NCBI GenBank assembly: GCA_040905665.1
Contig: JBBDRD010000048.1
Span: 1-64,000 of the forward strand
Length of the DNA stretch: 64,000 bases
Origin: DASVCN01 sp040905665
GTDB lineage: Bacteria > Deinococcota > Deinococci > Deinococcales > Trueperaceae
Direction: 5' to 3'
The notes under the pieces are model-generated. The model did not search any database. It was not told the DNA's origin and saw nothing but the letters and a program-made list of their open reading frames with translations. The translations under genes were made by a program, and so were the position numbers. Of the stretch, positions 58,225 through 64,000 are shown one piece after another. How positions within the stretch are numbered: position 1 is the stretch's first letter; every line of letters starts with the position of its first letter.

Positions 58225-59174
58225 CAGCTGTACTCCACTCGCGGATCGATCCAAGCGTACGCGAGGTCAACGAGCAGGTTGACCAGTACGAACACCCCGG
58301 TGACGACCAGAATGATCCCCTGCACCAGCGGGTAGTTGCGTTCGTTGATGGCCCCGATGACCAACCGGCCCAGGCCGGGGATCGCGAACACCTGTTCGAT
58401 TACGACCACCCCGGACAGCAGGTATCCCACCTGCACGCCGATCACGGTGATGACGGGGATCAGTGCGTTGCGCAAGGCGTGCTTGTAGAGCTGGCTGTGC
58501 CCGCTCACTCCCTTGGCTCGTGCCGTGCGGATGTAGTCGAGGCGGAGCACCTCCAGGAGGCTCGAACGCAGAATTCGGCTCAGCCCGGCGATCATCGGCA
58601 GCGACACGGCGATTACCGGCAGCACCATTCGCGAGAGGTTGCCCAAGGGGTCATCCGAAAAGGGTACGTAACCGATCGTGGACCAGGAAGGCAGATAGAG
58701 CGAGACGAAGTAGAGCATCAGGACGCCTACCCAGAACGACGGAAGGGTGAGACCGATGATAGATACCACTCGGACGGCGGCGTCGGAGGCAGAGCCGCGA
58801 GCCTGGGCGGCAGCAACACCGAGCGGGAACGATGCGAGCAGCGCGAACAGGAGCGCCAGAAAGGTGATCTCCAGAGTGACCGGCAAGCGGGCCATGATTT
58901 CGCCTGTAACGGAGCGGCCGGTCCAGATGCTTCTGCCCAGGTCGCCCTGCACTACCCCGGCTATCCACTGGCCGTACTGCTCCCAGATCGGTAGGTCGAG
59001 ACCCAGGCTGCGACGTAGCGCCGCCACCCTCTCCGGCGTGATGTCGGTGTTGGCGCCCAGCATGATCGCCACGGCGTCGCCCGGTATCAGCCGGATGATG
59101 AGAAACACCAGCACCGAAACGCCGAAGAGGACGAAGGCGAGGTCGATTAGGCGGCGAACGATGTAGCTGGTCAC
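58224..59174 (-). CDS. Oligopeptide-type ABC permease, DppB-like
   Basis: 316 aa. Begins with the DppB/OppB pattern YIVRRLIDLAFVLFGVSVLVFLI, has PGDA in the first periplasmic loop, DLGRSIWTGRSV, and the EAA loop DYIRTARAKGVSGHSQLYKHALRN. It lies 95 bp after the binding-protein gene, with an intervening hairpin (59192-59219). Forms the channel with DppC-like. Cargo is probably a peptide or muropeptide given the cell-wall recycling neighbours. Confidence 0.9.
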   Translation of the reverse strand: MTSYIVRRLIDLAFVLFGVSVLVFLIIRLIPGDAVAIMLGANTDITPERVAALRRSLGLDLPIWEQYGQWIAGVVQGDLGRSIWTGRSVTGEIMARLPVTLEITFLALLFALLASFPLGVAAAQARGSASDAAVRVVSIIGLTLPSFWVGVLMLYFVSLYLPSWSTIGYVPFSDDPLGNLSRMVLPVIAVSLPMIAGLSRILRSSLLEVLRLDYIRTARAKGVSGHSQLYKHALRNALIPVITVIGVQVGYLLSGVVVIEQVFAIPGLGRLVIGAINERNYPLVQGIILVVTGVFVLVNLLVDLAYAWIDPRVEYS

Positions 59175-59191
59175 GTTGAGTTCACACTTTT

Positions 59192-59219
59192 GTTACCGGC
59201 CGGGAGACCGACCGGTAAC
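59192..59219 (-). terminator. Intercistronic hairpin, possible attenuator
   Basis: GTTACCGG and complement form an 8-bp outer stem with a further CGG/CCG inner stem and a GAGA loop. In the transcribed (minus) sense AAAA rather than T follows, so it is probably a processing or stabilising hairpin that raises binding-protein expression over the permeases. Confidence 0.45.
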
Positions 59220-59269
59220 GGATCACGCATGGACGCTTGCCACGGGCAATATGCACCGCTGCGGCGGAA

Positions 59270-60763
59270 CTACTCCAGCGTCACGTTTCGGAGGTAGCGC
59301 AGCCCACGGCTGGCCATCTGTTGGAAGCCCTGCACCTCGTCGGTATGAGCGCTGAAAAGAGTGCCGTAGGTGACGTGTGCGATGGGCCCTTCGCAGGCGA
59401 GACGCTGCTGCAGCTCATTGTAGATCTCTTGCCGGGCTTCCTCGTCCACCGTGGTACGGCCGCGATCGAGCAGTTCGTCGACCTGTGGATCGCCGTAGTT
59501 GAAGACGTTCGTGGAGCCGTCGGAGCGAAATGTGCGGTAGAGGTAGCCGTCTGGGTCGAGCGTTCCGCCGTTGAGACTCACGAACATGTCGAAGTTCGAG
59601 TTGCTCCAGTCCTGAACGAAGGTGCCGAACTCCGCAACGTTGACGCTCGCATCTATTCCGGCCTCTCTGAGTTGGGCCTGCAGCACCTGCGCCGCGTCGG
59701 AAACCACCTTGATGGTTCCGAACGTGAGGATCTCGAGCTCTATTCCGTCCGGATAGCCGGCCTCGGCCAGCAGTTCACGGGCGCGCTCGGCCGAGTGGTC
59801 GTAGCAGTAGTACTCCTCGGGGGGAAGCGCCCAATCCACCAGCGCCGGGCTCAGGGGTCCTGCAGGAACCGCATCGCCGAAGTAGACGGCCTCGACGATC
59901 TCCTCACGGTCGATCGCGTAGTTGATGGCTGCCCTTACCCTCACATCGCCGAACGGTTCACGGCCGGCGTTGATGCCCATCAGGACGTAGGACAGATCCT
60001 GCGTTCCCAACATGGTGACCCCGGGGGCGCGCTCGAGCGTCTGTGCGGTGGCAGGATCGACATCAGGCAGTAGGTGATAGGTGCCGGTGCGAAGTCCCGC
60101 CGCGCGGGTGGAGGCCTCGGGTACCACGTGGTAACGAATGCCCGCCACGACCGGCTGGCCGTCGCGATAGTAATCGGGGTTGGCCTCGAGCGTTACGAAT
60201 GTGTCGGGGACGATCTCGCCGAGCATGAAGGGACCGGTTCCCACCGCCACCTGCTGAAGATCGCCGTGCTCTTCGATGACTTCGCGGGGGACGACGCTCA
60301 AGTTAGTGAGATTGGAGAGGAAGGGCGCGAACGGCTCGGAGAGGGAAAACTCCACAGTATGGTCGTCCACTGCCCGCGCTCCAGACACGACATTGAAGCG
60401 GCTCGCCTGAGGCGACGCCGTCTCCTCGGCCATGATCCGTTCGAACGAGTAGACGACGTCGGCGGCGGTCATCGGGCGGCCGTTGTGGAAAGTCACGTCA
60501 TCACGCAGCATGAATGTGTAAATGAGGCCGTCCTCGGAAACTTTCCAACTTTCGGCCAAGGCCGGCTCGAGTTGCAGATCGGAATTTGCCTCCAGCAGGC
60601 CGTCATAAATCTGTCCGATCACGGCAAAACTGGAAAAGGCCGTCACCTTATGCGGGTCGAGGCCCACCGGCGACTGGTCCACTGCAAGTTCGAGCGTCCC
60701 CGACTGGGCTAAGACGAATCCGAATAGGGTTGCGGCGAGGAGAACCGTGTTGAGCCTTCGCAT
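59270..60763 (-). CDS. Family 5 extracellular solute-binding protein (peptide-type)
   Basis: 497 aa, signal peptide RRLNTVLLAATLFGFVLAQ. Family 5 hallmarks: LEPALAESWKVSEDGLIYTFMLRDDVTFHNGRP read across residues 65-97, DVVYSFERIM, and GTGPFMLGE. Then DVRVRAAINYAIDREEIV and VDELLDRGRTTVDEEARQEIYNELQQ. It binds peptides, glutathione or similar ligands; some members bind muropeptides. Likely first gene of the long minus-strand salvage operon. The upstream region has a 7-bp GC-rich inverted repeat (60789-60813). Confidence 0.88.
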   Translation of the reverse strand: MRRLNTVLLAATLFGFVLAQSGTLELAVDQSPVGLDPHKVTAFSSFAVIGQIYDGLLEANSDLQLEPALAESWKVSEDGLIYTFMLRDDVTFHNGRPMTAADVVYSFERIMAEETASPQASRFNVVSGARAVDDHTVEFSLSEPFAPFLSNLTNLSVVPREVIEEHGDLQQVAVGTGPFMLGEIVPDTFVTLEANPDYYRDGQPVVAGIRYHVVPEASTRAAGLRTGTYHLLPDVDPATAQTLERAPGVTMLGTQDLSYVLMGINAGREPFGDVRVRAAINYAIDREEIVEAVYFGDAVPAGPLSPALVDWALPPEEYYCYDHSAERARELLAEAGYPDGIELEILTFGTIKVVSDAAQVLQAQLREAGIDASVNVAEFGTFVQDWSNSNFDMFVSLNGGTLDPDGYLYRTFRSDGSTNVFNYGDPQVDELLDRGRTTVDEEARQEIYNELQQRLACEGPIAHVTYGTLFSAHTDEVQGFQQMASRGLRYLRNVTLE

Positions 60764-60975
60764 GCCTGCCTCCTTCTAGAGAACGATCCCTCGCGAGCCG
60801 ATGGCGCGCGAGGCTTCCAACCGTCTTATTGTCCAACTTTCCGGGCGACAGGCCCGCTGCCTGAACCGGTAGTGCAACTAGTCGTGGCGTGACTATACCA
60901 GTCCTAGACCACCGCGGTCAATTGCAGCGCTCGATCGGGGCGGGGCGTAGGGGTCCACCGTGCTACTGTCGCGCA

Positions 60976-62049
60976 ATGACCGTCCCGACCAAGGCCGAAA
61001 GAGTTGTGCGAGACGCAATCGAAGCTGGAGTGGCCCCCGGTGCGGTTGCGCTTGCCGGTGGCCGCTGGGGCCGTTCGAGCATCGGTTCAGTAGGCAAGCC
61101 GCTCGGGGGTGAACGGCCGACGAGCGTAGGGATGAGCCGAGAGGACGGCCCACCGGTAACCGCTAACACCCGTTACGACCTCGCTTCGCTCACCAAAGTG
61201 GTAGCCACACTGCCGTCGATCCTGCGCCTGGTTTCGGAGGGCGAGTTGGCGCTCGACGACGAGGTGGGCCGCTATTTCAGCAACGCCGGCTGGTTCCAGA
61301 CGCCCTCCCTGGCGAACGCTACCGTACGCCGGCTTCTCAGCCACACCTCGGGCCTGCCGGCTTGGCGTCCCCTCTTCGCTCAGCTGTCCGATCGCCGTAC
61401 GGCGCTGGCTGCGGTGCTGCAGACCCCGCTCGAGCAACCCGAAGAGGTTGTCTACAGTGACTTGGGATTCATGCTGCTTGGCGCCCTGGTGGAGCGGGTG
61501 GCCGGCGAGCGGCTCGATCGGTTCGCCGAACAGCAGGTTTACACCCCGTTGGGGATGAACGATACGAGCTTCGGTCCGCTGACCGGTGTCCCGGTTGCCG
61601 CCACCGAAGAGTGCGGCTGGCGTGGCCGCCTGCTGGAGGGCGAGGTACACGACGAGAACGCAACGGTGTGGGAGGGGGTCGCTGGTCACGCCGGCCTCTT
61701 CGGCACGGCCGCTGATCTGGCCCGCTACTGCAGGGCGTGGCTCGAGCTCGATGAACGGTTGGGGCGTGAGGAGATTCTGGTCGAAGCGACAAATGAGCAA
61801 GCGCGGGGCGAGGACGGGACTCGGCGCGGCTTGGGCTGGATGCTGGCGGTTGACGGATGCTTCGCGGGGCGCGGGGCACGAGGATACGGGCACACCGGTT
61901 TCACCGGAACTTCGCTATGGCTGGACCCCGCCGCCGAGAGTTTCGCGGTACTGCTCACCAACCGGGTACATCCACATCGCAGCCGGCGCACGGGCATCGC
62001 CGAGCTACGGGTGGCGTTCCATGAGGCGTTGCGGGAGAGCGTGGAATGA
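60976..62049 (+). CDS. Beta-lactamase-family serine hydrolase (class C/PBP4B-like)
   Basis: 357 aa from the ATG at 60976; no signal peptide. Catalytic SLTK at 71-74 in YDLASLTKVV, Tyr160 in VVYSDLGFML (YxN-type box with Asp), LLSHTSGLPAW before it, and GHTGFTGTS replacing the KTG box. The closest functional group is the esterase/low-molecular-weight PBP set that includes YfeW, which in gamma-proteobacteria lies beside murQ genes. A role in trimming cell-wall peptides or an ester is inferred. It is 61 bp before anmK on the same strand. Confidence 0.85.
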   Translation: MTVPTKAERVVRDAIEAGVAPGAVALAGGRWGRSSIGSVGKPLGGERPTSVGMSREDGPPVTANTRYDLASLTKVVATLPSILRLVSEGELALDDEVGRYFSNAGWFQTPSLANATVRRLLSHTSGLPAWRPLFAQLSDRRTALAAVLQTPLEQPEEVVYSDLGFMLLGALVERVAGERLDRFAEQQVYTPLGMNDTSFGPLTGVPVAATEECGWRGRLLEGEVHDENATVWEGVAGHAGLFGTAADLARYCRAWLELDERLGREEILVEATNEQARGEDGTRRGLGWMLAVDGCFAGRGARGYGHTGFTGTSLWLDPAAESFAVLLTNRVHPHRSRRTGIAELRVAFHEALRESVE

Positions 62050-62110
62050 GGGAGAATTCGGCGCGCCGCGTCCTCCTCGGCACCTCCGGGCCTGCGCTTG
62101 AGGGTGCTCA

Positions 62111-63277
62111 ATGAATGCCCTCCCGCCGATGGTCGTCCTCGGGCTAATGTCCGGCACCTCGGCCGACGGCGTAGACGCGGTGGCGGCCCGGCTCGAGCTG
62201 AAAGAGGGCGGTCTCACCTGGGAGGTTCTCGCTCGCGGCTCAAAGTCTTATCCGGCCGACCTGCGCCGGCGCCTGCTGCTGGCTCTAAAGCCAGAGACCT
62301 CCGACGTCGCGTTGATCACCCAGTTGCACGCCCAGGTTGGGGAAGTCTATGCGGACCTCGCGGCTGAGCTTATCGAAGGGCTACCGGAGGTAGAACTCAT
62401 TGCGCTCTCCGGCCAAACCATCTATCACATCCCCCGCATCGAACCGGAACGCGACTGGCGGCAGGTATCGACGCTGCAGATCGGCGAGCCGGCGCTGGTC
62501 GCCGAGTGCTGCAACCTACCGGTAATGTGCGACTTCCGCCAGGGCGACATGGCGGCCGGTGGCCAGGGAGCTCCGCTGGTCTCATTCGGCGACCTGCTCC
62601 TCTACGGCGAAGCGGGCGTGCGTCGGGCGGTTCATAACCTGGGCGGTATCTCCAACCTCACCTACCTCGGTTGGCAATCCCGTAGGCAGGGCGGCGAGCC
62701 GCGAGTGTTCGCCTTCGACACCGGCCCCGCCAACTGCCTGATGGACGAAGCGGCCGAGCGATTCGCGAGGAAGGACTTTGACGAGGGGGGTGAGATGGCC
62801 GCGGCGGGGCGGGTCGACCGGGAACTGCTCACGCGCTGGCTCGAGCACCCCTATCTAAGGCTTCCTCCGCCCAAGACTACCGGCCGCGAACTCTTCGAGC
62901 TATCCGCGTTTCTGTCGGCAGAGAGCGACGCGCTCGAGCCGACCGACCTGATGGCGACCCTTTGCGCCTACAGCGCTCGGTCGATAACCGCCGCCTACCG
63001 TGATTTCGTGCTCCCCCAGGGGCTCGATGAGATCTTTCTGGCTGGTGGCGGGGCCTTAAATCTGACACTGGTGCGAATGCTGAAAGAGTCGCTCCCGCTG
63101 CCCGTGCACACCTTCGCCGAGCTCGGCTACGACGCCCGCGACCGCGAGGCCCTCGCCTTCGCGGTAATGGCCTATGCCGGCTTCCACGGGCATGCCAACA
63201 CCTTGCCTTCGGCTACCGGAGCGAGGCGAGCGGTAGTTGCAGGCAAGTTAGTGGATCACCGGCCGAGAGCGAAATAA
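62111..63277 (+). CDS. anmK: Anhydro-N-acetylmuramic acid kinase
   Basis: 388 aa. N-terminal ATP-binding GLMSGTSADGVDAVAARL, ALSGQTIYH, the catalytic base region CDFRQGDMAAGGQGAPLV, LGGISNLTYL, and FDTGPANCLMD. Converts 1,6-anhydro-MurNAc plus water and ATP to MurNAc-6-phosphate, the substrate of MurQ in the divergent operon. Probably co-transcribed with the serine hydrolase upstream. Length and motifs are complete. Confidence 0.94.
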   Translation: MNALPPMVVLGLMSGTSADGVDAVAARLELKEGGLTWEVLARGSKSYPADLRRRLLLALKPETSDVALITQLHAQVGEVYADLAAELIEGLPEVELIALSGQTIYHIPRIEPERDWRQVSTLQIGEPALVAECCNLPVMCDFRQGDMAAGGQGAPLVSFGDLLLYGEAGVRRAVHNLGGISNLTYLGWQSRRQGGEPRVFAFDTGPANCLMDEAAERFARKDFDEGGEMAAAGRVDRELLTRWLEHPYLRLPPPKTTGRELFELSAFLSAESDALEPTDLMATLCAYSARSITAAYRDFVLPQGLDEIFLAGGGALNLTLVRMLKESLPLPVHTFAELGYDARDREALAFAVMAYAGFHGHANTLPSATGARRAVVAGKLVDHRPRAK

Positions 63278-63319
63278 AAGCGATATGGAGCTGAAGCGAG
63301 CGAGTTCGAGCTTGCAGTG

Positions 63320-63724
63320 TCACCGCCACACCGCGGCTCCCAAAACATCAAAGTCGCCGTCGAAGGTCCATACAGCGACCTCGAGGCGTTGCGACAGTAT
63401 TGCGAGAGTGGCGTCAAAGAGGCTGATGTCCTGGTCGTCGAAGCGGGACAAGAGCTCGAACGCCTCTCTATAATCGGCGTCCTTGGGGTTGATTACACTT
63501 CCATCCTCGATTACGACTTTCAGCCATTGCAGTGCAACGGAGGCATAGAGGTGTCGCCGCATGACGCCGTACGTTTCCATAACGATCGGATACGCGAAGA
63601 GGAACTCCCGTCCTTCTGCCTCCAGCCGGGCGAACTCCTCGTTTGCCCGACTATGGTACTGATCCGACTCGTCAGCCAGCGCCAGGAGCGGGCCGGTATC
63701 GGCAAGGACAACTCGCGGCTGCAA
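63320..63724 (-). CDS. PIN-domain toxin, VapC-like (second pair)
   Basis: 134 aa. Acidic PIN residues: D9 in VLADTGPLLAL, E50 in YPIVMETYGVM, D104 in ISLFDATLAIL, and D122/D125 in TFDGDFDVLG. Starts one base after the antitoxin stop, so the two are one transcription unit. Predicted Mg-dependent RNase, neutralised by the CopG-like partner. Belongs to a different PIN subgroup from the toxin at 191-583. Confidence 0.85.
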   Translation of the reverse strand: MQPRVVLADTGPLLALADESDQYHSRANEEFARLEAEGREFLFAYPIVMETYGVMRRHLYASVALQWLKVVIEDGSVINPKDADYREAFELLSRFDDQDISLFDATLAILSQRLEVAVWTFDGDFDVLGAAVWR

Positions 63725-63976
63725 TCAGTCCTCGACCAGATACTTGTCATGATTGACGCTAAGGTCCGACTTTCCGCTCCCTCTTTCAGCCTTGGGCAGC
63801 CGTAAACGGAAGTTGCCGGCGCGATACTCCCGCTCGCGGCGACGTTGCGACCGCAAGAAGTCACGCAGGGCAACCTGCATCACTGCAGTGAGAGTGGGCG
63901 GCGTGCTCTGCGTGGATAGGTACGAATTGATGTCGCGCTCCAACTCATCGGGTAGCGTTACTGTCACTCGCCTCAT
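63725..63976 (-). CDS. Ribbon-helix-helix antitoxin, CopG-like
   Basis: 83 aa. N-terminal RRVTVTLPDELERDINSYL is the RHH DNA-binding strand and helix; a second helix follows (TLTAVMQVALRDFL). The tail is basic then acidic and should bind the toxin. First gene of the pair, with its own promoter presumably in the last 24 bases or beyond the window. Confidence 0.82.
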   Translation of the reverse strand: MRRVTVTLPDELERDINSYLSTQSTPPTLTAVMQVALRDFLRSQRRREREYRAGNFRLRLPKAERGSGKSDLSVNHDKYLVED

Positions 63977-64000
63977 AGCAAAAGCTTACCACAATAGACT

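Overview
The window is high-GC bacterial chromosome with tightly packed genes and no rRNA, tRNA, phage, transposase or CRISPR array that I can see. Almost every exported protein has a signal peptide in which Gln follows or closely follows the predicted cleavage site (LAQ, FAQ, AIAQ, ALGQ). That habit is common in Deinococcota, and together with the gene content it makes a Trueperaceae-like member of that phylum my best guess. This is an inference and not proven here.

Region 1 (1-9.1 kb). A VapBC-type toxin-antitoxin pair is followed by a seven-gene overlapping minus-strand operon. It encodes a GntR/FCD regulator, a gamma-family PLP enzyme, homoserine dehydrogenase, an aldehyde dehydrogenase, and homologues of EutB, EutC and DoeA/EutD. 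I read it as ectoine/hydroxyectoine catabolism joined to aspartate-semialdehyde and homoserine metabolism. A sensor kinase split by a frameshift (9.2-11.1 kb) follows.

Region 2 (11.2-19.2 kb, plus strand). An acidic secreted FAS1 protein, a TatA-like protein, a Tat-exported flavoprotein, two unknown beta-rich proteins, and two proteins that fuse a COG4315 (Y-x4-D) domain to cytochrome c.

Region 3 (19.2-49.5 kb). A large periplasmic quinoprotein (PQQ) island. It holds two PQQ-type beta-propeller dehydrogenases, a dihaem cytochrome c, a third COG4315-cytochrome c fusion, and two ABC-2-type transporter modules paired with periplasmic binding proteins and a YVTN propeller. It also holds an SsuABC-like importer, a catalytically degenerate M50-like membrane protein, and an mxaJ-R-S-C-like maturation operon: MoxR ATPase, DUF58, a giant protein with two vWA domains, and a membrane protein. 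At the head of that operon is a fusion of two quinoprotein-associated binding proteins. An EF-hand protein closes the region. The likely joint role is oxidation of an alcohol or aldehyde in the periplasm with electrons passed to c-type cytochromes. This island is the best candidate for an undescribed system.

Region 4 (49.5-63.3 kb). A cell-wall sugar salvage locus: oligopeptide-type binding protein and permeases, an EamA transporter, GntR/UTRA regulator, MurQ, a SIS-domain deaminase/isomerase, NagA, a CinA-nucleotidyltransferase fusion, a frameshifted aldo-keto reductase and a phosphoesterase. Divergent from it are a beta-lactamase-family hydrolase and AnmK. AnmK, MurQ, NagA and the SIS enzyme together give a full path from anhydro-MurNAc to fructose-6-phosphate. 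A second VapBC-type pair ends the window.

Scattered through the window are short in-register tandem duplications (12-, 15- and 20-bp periods) and two single-gene frameshifts at homopolymers.
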